A stretch of 64,000 nt of DNA from DASQYE01 sp036389315 (GTDB taxonomy: Bacteria > Acidobacteriota > Blastocatellia > Pyrinomonadales > Pyrinomonadaceae). Positions within the stretch are counted from its first letter, which is position 1. Every line of letters begins with the position of its first letter. Below the pieces are notes generated by a model. The model did not search any database, was not told the DNA's origin, and was given only the letters and a program-made list of their open reading frames with translations. A program made the translations under genes and the position numbers. Positions 45,698 through 54,347 of this stretch are shown here, piece after piece. The stretch spans positions 62,001 to 126,000 of the forward strand of contig DASVQF010000051.1 in NCBI GenBank assembly GCA_036389315.1, in the 5' to 3' direction.

Positions 45698-45885
45698 GCG
45701 AAAGTCCTTTATGCCGACGCACCGGCACTTAATGCTGACGCGTCAGCATTAAGTGCTGACGCACCGGCATGACATGCTGGCACGTCAGCATAAGCTGCCG
45801 ACGCCTCAGCATAAAGGACTTTCGCGTCAGCATAAGCCGCTGACGCACCGGCAGAAGGTGCTGGCGCGTCGGAAGCTTATGCCCG
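45698..45885. repeat. Cluster of about seven imperfect palindromes plus 17-bp inverted repeat
   Basis: About seven units of roughly 21 bases share the palindromic core GCTGACGC(A/G)(C/T)C(A/G)GCA, for example ATGCTGACGCGTCAGCAT near 45732-45749. In addition 45698-45714 (GCGAAAGTCCTTTATGC) is exactly the reverse complement of 45809-45825. Units vary in sequence and no constant spacers exist, so this is not a CRISPR array. It fills the 404-base gap (45569-45972) between convergent genes and may act as terminator or as a protein-binding array. Confidence 0.75.
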
Positions 45886-45972
45886 CGCGATGGTATATCG
45901 TGCCCGAGTGTCGGTTTTTCGTACGATCAGGGAAGATTTAAACAGGAGGCACACAGGATTGAGAGCTTAATC

Positions 45973-46923
45973 CTACTCCTGTTCTTCTGCCGAAGAAGCG
46001 GACGCGATGGGCTGGCGCTGGGGGTTCTCTTTGACGACGAGGTCTGTGATGCCTTCGGTGGTCTTGCCGTAGCCCTGGAAGTCCACTCTGTATTTGACCG
46101 TATAGGTTCCGGGCGCGAGCGTCTTGTCTATGAACAGGGGTTTGCTGAGGGTTGCGCCGCCGAGCAGGGGAAGCGACTCGCCCTGTGTCAGCTCGGCCAC
46201 TGTGCGGCCGTGCGAGTCCGTGACCTGGACGGAAGAGAGGGGGCGAATGCGGCTGTTGCCTTCATTCTTGAGCGTGGGGGTGATGGTGATGCCATCGGGG
46301 CCGGCCTTCGCCTGCAAGTTTTCGAGCATCCCACGACGGGCCGTCTGCGGCACGGTGATGTAGAACATAGAGGCCATGCGAAAGCGCACGAGCATCTGGC
46401 GGGCGCTGCGGTTGAACTTGATCGTGTCGGGCCGCTGCTCGACGACGAGGGCCGCCAGGTGATCGCCCGGCGCTGCGTCTTTGGGCACGGAGATGGTGAC
46501 GCGTACGGCGTGCGTCTGGCCCGGCTGCACGGCGACCTCCGAAGGGCTGAAGATGATCCACGGAGAGGCAGAACCGGGAAGCGTCCCGGCTTTGTAGTAT
46601 TGCAGCTCTCCTTCGGGGCTGATGTTCCAGTCGTTGAGGCTCGCGACGATGCGCGAAGCGCCCGCCCTCTCCCTGGCCGTGTGATAGTCCAGGTTGACGA
46701 CGACGGTCGTCTCGGAGCCGGGCTGCATCTCCAGCTCGAAGCGGGCGGGGGCCAGGGCTATGCCGTCGCTTCTTGAGGGCATCGCCCCTTCGCTCGCGGC
46801 GTGCGCCGAAAGCTCCTGCGCCTCGGTCAAGGCCGCGAGCGTAGCCAAGAGTACTATGAACAGGATGAGGCAGAAGAGGGGCAGAAGCAGCGAGGAAATC
46901 TTTTTGATAGTCATGATGGTCAT
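45973..46923 (-). CDS. Secreted pilus-chaperone-like beta-sandwich protein
   Basis: 316 residues. A signal peptide/anchor spans about 8-32. Two Ig-like sandwiches follow. The first has the PapD-type pattern: LAPARFELEMQPGSETTVVV, then WIIFSPSEVAVQPGQTHAVRVTI near 120-145 and PGDHLAALVVEQRP. The second, near 200-300, has GNSRIRPLSSVQVTDSHGRTV. Ends in Ser/Glu. It starts 13 bases after the stop of the first pilin-like gene, so it is co-transcribed. Likely role: carrying subunits across the periplasm. WxL-associated DUF916 proteins are an alternative. Confidence 0.7.
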   Translation of the reverse strand: MTIMTIKKISSLLLPLFCLILFIVLLATLAALTEAQELSAHAASEGAMPSRSDGIALAPARFELEMQPGSETTVVVNLDYHTARERAGASRIVASLNDWNISPEGELQYYKAGTLPGSASPWIIFSPSEVAVQPGQTHAVRVTISVPKDAAPGDHLAALVVEQRPDTIKFNRSARQMLVRFRMASMFYITVPQTARRGMLENLQAKAGPDGITITPTLKNEGNSRIRPLSSVQVTDSHGRTVAELTQGESLPLLGGATLSKPLFIDKTLAPGTYTVKYRVDFQGYGKTTEGITDLVVKENPQRQPIASASSAEEQE

Positions 46924-46936
46924 GGCGAAATTCTCT

Positions 46937-47608
46937 TTAGCAGCCGACGGTCGGCCCGGCCGAGATGTTGAAAGTAATCGTTGCGCTAAATGAGCCCGTC
47001 ACGTAGTACTGCGGCTTGATGGTAAAGATCGCGTCGAAGATGTAGCCGTTATCGGCTTCGTGCTTAGTGACAGAGCCTCTGGTCAGCCTCGGCCCACTGA
47101 GGACGACGGTCGCGGCCCCCAAGTTCCGAAGCGACGACGTGTAGGCTGCCCGCCCGTTTGCGTCGAGCGTGACGCCCGTCGAGGGGTCGTTATTGAAGGG
47201 CGAGCGGAAGAGGTGCGCGACGGTGCAGTCCTGCGCCTTGCTGCCCATCTGGCGCATGTTCTGCACGCCGAAACCTATGTCGGATTGTTGGATGGCCTGC
47301 AAGTTTGCGTCGAAAGAGCCTGCGACGGAGACCCTGACCTGATAGGGCGCTGTGCTGCGGATGGCTACGGGCACGACGACTTTGACGAGGCTGTTGGTAT
47401 TGATCGGAGAGAGTTCGCCGAAATCGACGGTGACGACCAGGTCTTGCAAGGTGCTTGTGCTGCCGGAGACGCTGCCGCCCTGCGCCCCCGTGATGGTCGG
47501 CGGGCCGCCCGAGCCGATGTCGAAGACCTGCGCGCTCGCTTGCCGCGCAGTAGCGCACAGCATGAACAGGCAGGAGAAAATCGCGATGGTGATGGCGCGT
47601 CTTTTCAT
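46937..47608 (-). CDS. Pilin-like secreted protein A
   Basis: 223 residues from the ATG at 47606-47608. A signal peptide covers about 1-26 (ending RQASAQ). The mature domain shares several blocks with the next gene: GELSPINTNSLVKVVVPVAIRS, SDIGFGV, VVLSGPRLTRG and FTIKPQYYVTGSFSATITFN. The ending alternates hydrophobic residues, as in subunits held by strand exchange. No clear ribosome site before the ATG; a longer start upstream is possible. Confidence 0.72.
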   Translation of the reverse strand: MKRRAITIAIFSCLFMLCATARQASAQVFDIGSGGPPTITGAQGGSVSGSTSTLQDLVVTVDFGELSPINTNSLVKVVVPVAIRSTAPYQVRVSVAGSFDANLQAIQQSDIGFGVQNMRQMGSKAQDCTVAHLFRSPFNNDPSTGVTLDANGRAAYTSSLRNLGAATVVLSGPRLTRGSVTKHEADNGYIFDAIFTIKPQYYVTGSFSATITFNISAGPTVGC

Positions 47609-47782
47609 TCGACTAACCGGATGAGCTGCGCGAGCGGAAAAGCTTTCGCGCTCGTGGGGGCTAGATGAGCCGAAGCGCCGCCGCTTTCCGGGTGTGAAAG
47701 CGACGACGCCTGGGCTTTGGCTGCTACGGCTCAACTCGAAAGGGAGAGAGATAAAAAAATTCTCTGGCCTTCGGATGAGCTG

Positions 47783-48496
47783 TTAGGGGGCAGCGATGGT
47801 AAAGGTTGCTGTGGCAGTCGTCGAGCCGTCCTCGTAGAACTGCGGCTTGACGGCGAAGATGGCCGGAACCACCAGACCGTTCGAGTTGCTTCTGGGCACG
47901 GCATTCAGGATGCGCGGGCCGCTCAGCACCGTGGTCGAAGCGGAAAAGGCGCTCAGGTTGGAACGCGCGGCCGTGTACTCGAAGCGGCCGCTCGTGGCGT
48001 TGACAGCGCCGTTGGCGGCGTTGGTCGGGTCGCCAGAGGTGTTGTCCGTGTCCGTCCCCGTGGAGTGGATGCCGACAGCCGAGGAGCGCGTGAATGAGCC
48101 GACGCCGAAACCAATGTCGGCCGCCGTGATCTTATTGGCTGAAGAGCCGGTGCTTGAGACGGTCGCGCTCATCGAGAGCACGTAGTTGGTATTGCTGCGG
48201 AGCTTCAGGGGCACTGAAGCCTTGATGAAGCTGTTGGTGTTGCTCGGGCCAAGCTCGCCGAGGTTGAGCACGACGGCCAGAGCATTATCAACAGTGCCGT
48301 CGGTGGTGACGCCGCCGCCGGAATTTCCGGTCAGCGTAACGGAGCCGCCCGAATTAAGCTCGACGAATTTCGAGACTGTCCCGCTCATGCTGACAGTGCC
48401 GCTGGTAGTAACCTGCGCCTGTGTCACCACGGCGGTCATCGCCAACAGGAGAGCGACCGAGGCTACCTGAACGGCGCGTTTGATTGAGTTGAGCAT
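47783..48496 (-). CDS. Pilin-like secreted protein B
   Basis: 237 residues with a signal peptide (1 to about 27, ending VVTQAQ). AAGGAG precedes the ATG at a good distance. Its Thr/Ser/Gly-rich beta-sandwich shares blocks with protein A: GELGPSNTNSFIKASVPLKLRS, ADIGFGV, VLSGPRILNA and FAVKPQFYEDGSTTATATFT. It is the first gene of the reverse operon B-A-chaperone. It is probably the major surface subunit, as it is first and has the best ribosome site; that is inference. Confidence 0.75.
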   Translation of the reverse strand: MLNSIKRAVQVASVALLLAMTAVVTQAQVTTSGTVSMSGTVSKFVELNSGGSVTLTGNSGGGVTTDGTVDNALAVVLNLGELGPSNTNSFIKASVPLKLRSNTNYVLSMSATVSSTGSSANKITAADIGFGVGSFTRSSAVGIHSTGTDTDNTSGDPTNAANGAVNATSGRFEYTAARSNLSAFSASTTVLSGPRILNAVPRSNSNGLVVPAIFAVKPQFYEDGSTTATATFTIAAP

Positions 48497-48817
48497 GTCT
48501 TTCTTGTTTCTCCTTCAAAAAGAGCTTGTAGTCGGCAGCCCTCTCAGGGGACTGCCGGGGGGGTGAAATGCCTTGAGGGCGAGGACGTAACAGTGCAAGG
48601 AGTGAAGTGCTAACCTCGGCTAGTCTTCGGCCAGACACAGAGAGCCCCGGCTGCCAGGGAGCTTATACAAGCCTTATGCCGCGCGCCTTCCCGGCCCGGT
48701 CAACTCGACTTTAAGTTTCGGAAACGATTGAGCTAAGAGGATGAAAAGGCGTCGCCGGGCGAGACTCTTATTCCGAGTCGGCCGCAGGCGCGCAGACACT
48801 TTCTGTCAGCAGTTCTG
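48497..48817 (-). promoter_or_regulatory. Leader/promoter region of the pilin-like operon, with a hairpin at 48533-48557
   Basis: 321 bases without a gene. CGGCAGCCC at 48533 pairs with GGGACTGCCG ending at 48557 with one bulge, placing a stem-loop in the leader or operator of the pilin-like operon. No sigma-54 site as clear as the one for the barrel gene was found; the start of transcription is unknown. Confidence 0.45.
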
Positions 48818-50722
48818 TCAGTATTTGTCACTGGTGGCTGCCGTTCTGTCAGCTAAGGAAGATGTCAGTACGGCCTCTTCCACGTCTATGTCGAAGAGCG
48901 TGCGGTGAATCCGGGCGATCTCTTCCGGGGCCACCTTCGGCCGGCGGTCGTAGGTCAGCAGGCCGTTGATCTCCTGCTCTATGTCTGTGAGCTGCGTGTA
49001 GCAGAACCCGGCGACGAAGCGCAAAGAGGCTATGCCCTCCATCAAATCACGATACTTCGCCAGCAGCTCCTCAGAGGTGCGGAAAGAGCCGTAGAACTTG
49101 TAGAGAAGATCACGCTTTTCCGGCGGGATGTCGGGCGGGATCAGGAGAAAGCCGCCCACTTCCGTCAACATGATGGGCTGCCCGCGATAACGCGAGCCGA
49201 GGACGAAGAGCGGCTTGTTGCCTATCCAGACGTGTGCCGGAAGATCGCCGCCGTGTGATGTCTCCTGGTAACGCTCGCGCAGGCGCTCGGCCGTCGGCGT
49301 GTAATCGTGTATGGCGCAGATGTCCGTGATGTCTGTGTGCTCCCAGCCGTCGTTGTCTATGACGGGGCGGCGCGGGTCTATCTGGCGCGTCATGGCGACC
49401 ATGCGCTCGATGAAGGCGTACTGGCCCGGATGGCTCTTGCGCAAGCCCGGAAAGCCCATGCTCTCGTTGACCGGAACCCAGCAGATGATGCAGGGGTGAT
49501 TGTAATCTCGCCGCACGGCGCGCTTCCATTCGGCGGCCAGTCGCTCTTCGGCCTGCGAAGACCACTCGCGCGCATTGGGCATCTCCTCCCAGACCAGCAG
49601 GCCGAGGCGGTCGCACCAGTAGAGCCAGCGCGGGTCTTCTATCTTCTGGTGCTTGCGCACGCCGTTAAATCCGAGCCGCTTAATCCACTCCACGTCCGCG
49701 CGCAGGCTCGCGTCCGAAGGCGCTGCCAGATAGCTCTCGGGCCAGTAGCCCTGATCCAAGACCATCGCCAGATACGTGGGCCGCCCGTTGAGCACCACAC
49801 GCCCATTGCGCAACTCCACGTCGCGAATCCCTGCGTAAGACGAGACCTCGTCCACCAGTTGACCGCCCCCGTCGTAGAGGCGCACTCGCAGGTCGTAGAG
49901 ATGCGGCGAGCTTGGCGACCAGAGCTTCGCGTTCTTAATCTGCAAGTTAAGCCAGCCCGTCGCGGTCGAAATCTCTTCGACCACCCGTGCCACACGCTCC
50001 TCGCCGTCGAAGGCTTCTGCCTCTATCCGCCAAAGGGAGGCCGGCGCGTGCAGGTAGACTGTCAGCTCTATCTGGCTGTGACGAGCCGAAGGGTTGATGA
50101 CGAGCTCGCCTATGCGAAGGGGTGGGACGGGCTCCAGCCAGACTGTCTGCCAGATGCCGGTCGTGTTGTAGTAATCAATATCGTGCGGCTTGCCCGTGGT
50201 GGACTGCTTGCCGCGCGGCTGGCGCGGGTTCTGCCTGTCTTCGACACGCACGACCAGACGGTTCGTGCCCTGCTGGTTGAGGTAAGGGGCGATGTCGAAG
50301 TCGAAGGGGACGTGCCCGCCCTGGTTGTGGCCCACCTCCTGCCCGTTAATCCAGACGGTCGAGCGGTAATCCACCGCCCCGAAATGGAGCAGCAAGTCAT
50401 GGCCCCTGCGCCACTCCTGCGGCACTTCAAAGCTGCGCGCGTACCAGACGACTTCATGAATCGCTTTGTCGTTGATTCCGGAAAGCTCGCTCTGATAAGG
50501 GAACGGGACGACGATGCGCTTGTCCAGGGGCAGGCCGTACTGCCAGCCAGACTCGCGCCCCTTGTTCTGGTCGTCGTAGGCGAACTCCCACTCGCCGTTC
50601 AGATTCAACCACTCCGAGCGGACGAACTGCGGCCTCGGGTATTCGGCCCTCGGGCTGCTCTGTTGGGAATGTTCCATCGAGGAAGAATTAAGACTTCTAA
50701 TCAGGCTCACCGCTTGACTCAT
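48818..50722 (-). CDS. Glycoside hydrolase family 2 enzyme
   Basis: 634 residues; ATG 50722 or the in-frame ATG at 50677 are both possible. It has no signal peptide, so it is intracellular. The N-terminal sugar-binding domain (LNLNGEWEFAYDDQNKGRES, VWYARSFEVP, YRSTVWINGQEVGHNQGGH) is followed by the Ig-like domain and the TIM barrel. The acid/base Glu is in ICWVPVNESMGFP. FCYTQLTDIEQEINGLLTYD near the end is typical. Substrate is probably a beta-galactoside or beta-glucuronide. It precedes galE in the cluster. Confidence 0.88.
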   Translation of the reverse strand: MSQAVSLIRSLNSSSMEHSQQSSPRAEYPRPQFVRSEWLNLNGEWEFAYDDQNKGRESGWQYGLPLDKRIVVPFPYQSELSGINDKAIHEVVWYARSFEVPQEWRRGHDLLLHFGAVDYRSTVWINGQEVGHNQGGHVPFDFDIAPYLNQQGTNRLVVRVEDRQNPRQPRGKQSTTGKPHDIDYYNTTGIWQTVWLEPVPPLRIGELVINPSARHSQIELTVYLHAPASLWRIEAEAFDGEERVARVVEEISTATGWLNLQIKNAKLWSPSSPHLYDLRVRLYDGGGQLVDEVSSYAGIRDVELRNGRVVLNGRPTYLAMVLDQGYWPESYLAAPSDASLRADVEWIKRLGFNGVRKHQKIEDPRWLYWCDRLGLLVWEEMPNAREWSSQAEERLAAEWKRAVRRDYNHPCIICWVPVNESMGFPGLRKSHPGQYAFIERMVAMTRQIDPRRPVIDNDGWEHTDITDICAIHDYTPTAERLRERYQETSHGGDLPAHVWIGNKPLFVLGSRYRGQPIMLTEVGGFLLIPPDIPPEKRDLLYKFYGSFRTSEELLAKYRDLMEGIASLRFVAGFCYTQLTDIEQEINGLLTYDRRPKVAPEEIARIHRTLFDIDVEEAVLTSSLADRTAATSDKY

Positions 50723-50876
50723 GATGACTTATACAAAATATGGATGCGAATGTATAGAGGATGACTATTACTTGTATCAAATATGTGCTGACCCTCTAAA
50801 ACTTCAAACCCGGCGCTGGTGTTGCGGCCGGGTAACGTATGGATGCCGCGCCCAGCGCTCCGGGTTTGCCGTAAAT

Positions 50877-50971
50877 AAGGGATGAGGGCCGCAGGGCCGC
50901 AGGGATGAAGAAAAAGCTTTCAAGCCTGGGAAGCATTCCGTTCATCCCTCACCCTGCGGCCCTCATCCCTT
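50877..50971. repeat. Heptamer-repeat hairpin with CCGCAGGG units
   Basis: The arm AAGGGATGAGGGCCGCAGGG (50877 onward, with a second CCGCAGGG unit) pairs with the arm ending CCCTGCGGCCCTCATCCCTT at 50971. The loop has AAGCTTTCAAGC and AAGCATTCC. It lies between galE and the GH2 gene; its right edge reaches into the galE stop region. Confidence 0.82.
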
Positions 50972-51949
50972 CTCTTCGTATCCTCGCGGGTGAGCTTGCA
51001 GCCACTCCCAGGCCGAGGCGATGATCGTCCGCAGGTCTTGTCGCTCTGGCCGCCAGCCGAGCTCGCTCCTGATCTTCGCGGAGCTGGCGACGAGGCGCGC
51101 AGGGTCGCCAGCGCGTCGTGGGCCTACTCGGACGGGAATCTCCTTGCCCGTCACTTCGCGCGCCGCCTCGATCACCTCGCGCACGCTGTAGCCGTCGCCG
51201 CCGCAGCCCAGGTTGTAAACGGCGCTTCGCTCGTTGAGTATCGAGAGGGCCAGGATGTGCGCGCGCGCCAGGTCTATGACGTGTATGTAGTCGCGCACGC
51301 AAGTCCCGTCGGGCGTCGGGTAGTCTTCGCCGTAGATTTCGACCTGCTCGCGTTGGCCCACGGCGGCTTGCAGGATGATCGGGATCAGATGCGTCTCCGG
51401 CGAATGGTCTTCGCCGCAGGCGCGGCTTGCGCCCGCCGCGTTGAAGTAACGCAAGGAAGCGTAGCGCAACCCGTAAGCGCCTTCGTACCACTGAAGCGCC
51501 CGCTCGAAGGCCAGCTTGGTCTCGCCGTAAGGGTTGGTCGGGATGGTCGGGTCTGATTCTTCAATCGGCTGCTTGGCGGGCTCACCGTAAGTGGCTGCCG
51601 TTGAGGAGAAGACCAGGCGCTTGACCTTAGCCTCGCGCATGGAGTCCAGGAGCGCGAGCCCCGCAAGCAGATTGTTGCGGTAGTACTTCGCCGGTTCCGT
51701 CACCGATTCGCCCACAAGCGACGAGGCCGCCATGTGAATGACGGCTTCGGTCTCCCGCGACGCAAGCGTCTCTGTGAGGCGCTCGCGCTCTAAAAGGTCT
51801 GCTGCGACGAACTCCACGCCCGGCGCTACGGCCGCGCGGTGTCCCTTAGAGAGATTGTCATAGACGACCACTTCATGGCCGTCTTTCAATAGTTCTTCCG
51901 TCACGACGCTGCCGATGTAGCCGGCCCCGCCCGTCACCAGAATACGCAT
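50963..51949 (-). CDS. galE: UDP-glucose 4-epimerase
   Basis: 328 residues from the ATG at 51947-51949. The NAD site GGAGYIGS is near the start, the catalytic Ser/Tyr-x3-Lys are in SSTAATYGEP and NPYGETK, and ASLRYFNAAGA and IPIILQAAVG follow. It interconverts UDP-glucose and UDP-galactose and so supplies glf downstream in the pathway. It is the 3' gene of the glycan set here. Confidence 0.94.
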   Translation of the reverse strand: MRILVTGGAGYIGSVVTEELLKDGHEVVVYDNLSKGHRAAVAPGVEFVAADLLERERLTETLASRETEAVIHMAASSLVGESVTEPAKYYRNNLLAGLALLDSMREAKVKRLVFSSTAATYGEPAKQPIEESDPTIPTNPYGETKLAFERALQWYEGAYGLRYASLRYFNAAGASRACGEDHSPETHLIPIILQAAVGQREQVEIYGEDYPTPDGTCVRDYIHVIDLARAHILALSILNERSAVYNLGCGGDGYSVREVIEAAREVTGKEIPVRVGPRRAGDPARLVASSAKIRSELGWRPERQDLRTIIASAWEWLQAHPRGYEEKG

Positions 51950-52046
51950 CTTTTTAAGCCTGCTCCTGTCAAGGCGCGCACCTGCTCCGCTAGCTCGTCG
52001 GCGCGCACGAAATGTTCCGAGCCTCTGTCTGACCTTAACTTTTAGC

Positions 52047-54320
52047 TCATTGATTAGCCTGCTGGCGCTCGCCCTCGTATCTGAGCTTTTCGACCTGCGC
52101 CTCGCACTCTCTGAAGTAACGTGAGAGCGCGTCTTCAAGGGAGGGGAGAAGATGGCCGCGCTCGCTCGTGAGGACGCTGTAGGCGGGCCGCCGGGCTGCG
52201 AGGCGGAGGGACAGAGTCGGGCGCTCGTCAACCAGCGCGGGCTCCAGGCCGGCCAGGTCTGCCACCGCACGGGCCAACTCGGCCCAGGTCACAGCACCAC
52301 GATTGGCCAGATGCCAGAGCCCTCGCTCGCCGTCAATCAGTAGGTCTAGGCTCGCCTGCACAAGGTCTGGCACGTAAGTCGGCGAGACGGTCGCATCACC
52401 AGCGGCGACCAGGGCGCGCCCCGAAAGCAGGGTGCGCAGGGCCACGGTCACGAAGTTGTATTCATCCCACGGGCCGAAGAAGGCGCTGGTGCGTATCATC
52501 AGAGAGGCCGGGTGCGCCGCGAGCACGGCCCGTTCGGCCTCGGCTTTGCTCCGGCCGTAAACATTGAGCGGAGCCGTCTGGTCTCCTTCGACGTAAGGGC
52601 TCTGCTTCCGCCCGTCGAAGACCAGGTCGGACGAGAACGAGAGCAATGCTGTGTGAGAGCTTGCGCACGCCCGGGCCAGGACGGTGGGCCCATGCAGGTT
52701 TTCTCGAAGACACAGCTCGGGCTCGCGCTCGGCATCGTCCACGCGGACGTAGCCTGCTGCGTTGACGATGGCCCAGGGCTCGTATTCTGAGAGCGCCCGC
52801 TCGACGGACGCCGCGTCGGCTATGTCCATCTCGCGCCGCGTCAGCAGGCAATAGGAGAGGCCGCGTATCTCGCAGAGGCGGGCAAAGGCTCGGCCCAGTG
52901 TGCCCGTCGCTCCGGTAATCAGGAGCGGGCGTGTCGCTCCAAGTCTCATGTTGACTCCATGCGCTTTCGATTGTCGCGCCCTCTGCCGCGCAGTGCGTTG
53001 GGCTGGGCCCACGGGCGGATAGTGCAGCCTGTCTAGCCTGCGCCACCAGCCGGGCGCGTTGAGCACCGGATGGTCATGGTCGCGCCCCGCCGCCAGGTCT
53101 TTGAGCATCCGGGCGAGCGCCGTCGGGCGCGGTTTGGGCCCACGAAGGTCAAAGACGCCCGGCTCGTAATGGCCCTCGGCGCGCGTCAGCAGTGAGTTCC
53201 AATCATAAGCGCCAAGCAGCGACCAGGCGGTCACTGCGCGCACGTCCGCGCCGTCCTCGCGCCTGACTCTCAACGCGCCGTCCCAGACCTCTTTGAGCCA
53301 GCGCAACTGCTCCTCGCGCGTGCAGCCGAGATGCGCTTCCGTGACGGCTATCGGCAGCCCGTATCGCTCCCAAGCCTCCAGGAGCAGCGCACCGGGCCCG
53401 GCCGTCCCCTCGGCACGCACGCGCACGGCTTCGACATCAGCATACCTGTGACGGCCGTTGCCGCCATGCGTGCAGGCCGGATAGCGGCCCGTCCGCTCGT
53501 CCAGGAAACGCTCGCTCGTCAGGTAATGGTTGATGCCTATGATGTCTGGCGGGCAATGGTTGTCCGTGAACCACTCAAGCTCGCCCGCATTGATGCCCAC
53601 CCACAGAAGATAATCCCACACGGGATGGCCCTCGGCGACACGACCCGTCAGCAGGTCGTAGCTGAGCCACCGCCGCTCGTTCTCGAAGGTCGCCTGGTAG
53701 GAGAGCGTGCGCGTGCTGAAGGTCTTGCCGAGGTCTTCCGTCTGCACTAGCTGCGCCGCAGGGTTGACCTCGCGGATTGAGCGCATGGCGAGCACTACGG
53801 CGCGACATTGCGTGAGCAGGGCGCGGGCGAAGCTGAGGTCTGAGCGCTCGTGCGGATACCAGTGTCCGTAGAGGGCGCTGAAGCGCGCAGTCGTCAGCGG
53901 CTCGTTGACGGGCGTGTAGGCATCAACCCACGGGTAACGCTCGGCGACGGCGCGCGCGTACCGGGCGAGCTTTTCCGGAAAGCACTTGTCTACGAGACTC
54001 GTCTGGCGCGGCCCGCTGCCGTGATGCAGCAGGCCGACGATTGGGCGCACCCCCAAGTCCCTGAGGCGCGTGAGCCGCTCGTCGGCCCAAGACCAGTCGG
54101 CCCGCTCTATTCCATCAGGAGCGGTGCGCTCCCACAGCACCGGATAACGGATGGCCCTGATGCCAAGCTCGGCGAAAAGCTCAAGGTCGTGGGCCCGCCC
54201 GGCATGGCCGTTTCGTTCCAACTGGTCGTAGTAGTTGTCGCCTACGCGATTGACTGTACACTCGACTCCGGCCCACAACTCCGGAGCGACGCGTGCGCTC
54301 GGCTCCATCGGCATAGACAT
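52047..54320 (-). CDS. Fusion of family 1 glycosidase-like domain and RmlD-type NDP-sugar reductase
   Basis: 757 residues. About 1-430 is a GH1-type barrel: LGIRAIRYPVLWERT near 55, YTPVNEPLTTARFSALYGHW with the acid/base Glu in NEP near 145, and IAVTEAHLGCTREEQL near 330, where the nucleophile motif TENG reads TEAH. About 475-757 is an NDP-sugar reductase: LITGATGTLGRAFARLCE, FSSDLVFDG, NVYGRSKAEAE (Tyr-x3-Lys). The same fusion is known beside glf in other bacteria; the glycosidase half may be a sugar-binding or hydrolytic partner. It precedes galE (reverse strand). Confidence 0.85.
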   Translation of the reverse strand: MSMPMEPSARVAPELWAGVECTVNRVGDNYYDQLERNGHAGRAHDLELFAELGIRAIRYPVLWERTAPDGIERADWSWADERLTRLRDLGVRPIVGLLHHGSGPRQTSLVDKCFPEKLARYARAVAERYPWVDAYTPVNEPLTTARFSALYGHWYPHERSDLSFARALLTQCRAVVLAMRSIREVNPAAQLVQTEDLGKTFSTRTLSYQATFENERRWLSYDLLTGRVAEGHPVWDYLLWVGINAGELEWFTDNHCPPDIIGINHYLTSERFLDERTGRYPACTHGGNGRHRYADVEAVRVRAEGTAGPGALLLEAWERYGLPIAVTEAHLGCTREEQLRWLKEVWDGALRVRREDGADVRAVTAWSLLGAYDWNSLLTRAEGHYEPGVFDLRGPKPRPTALARMLKDLAAGRDHDHPVLNAPGWWRRLDRLHYPPVGPAQRTARQRARQSKAHGVNMRLGATRPLLITGATGTLGRAFARLCEIRGLSYCLLTRREMDIADAASVERALSEYEPWAIVNAAGYVRVDDAEREPELCLRENLHGPTVLARACASSHTALLSFSSDLVFDGRKQSPYVEGDQTAPLNVYGRSKAEAERAVLAAHPASLMIRTSAFFGPWDEYNFVTVALRTLLSGRALVAAGDATVSPTYVPDLVQASLDLLIDGERGLWHLANRGAVTWAELARAVADLAGLEPALVDERPTLSLRLAARRPAYSVLTSERGHLLPSLEDALSRYFRECEAQVEKLRYEGERQQANQ

Positions 54321-54347
54321 CCTCCAACAAAACGGGGGGTTGTCTTC

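Noticed and set aside
45698..45941. Possible CRISPR array at the palindrome cluster, and a 62-residue open frame over it (45753-45941)
   Set aside because: Units differ in sequence and lack constant-length unique spacers, and no cas gene is present. The short frame is the translation of the repeats, His/Gln/Arg-rich, with no ribosome site.
49307..50764. Long forward open frame opposite the GH2 gene; similar ones at 39726-40946, 22390-23562 and 31495-32652
   Set aside because: All are mirror frames of well-supported genes (GH2, tkt, egtU, M1 peptidase) and have biased composition without family motifs.
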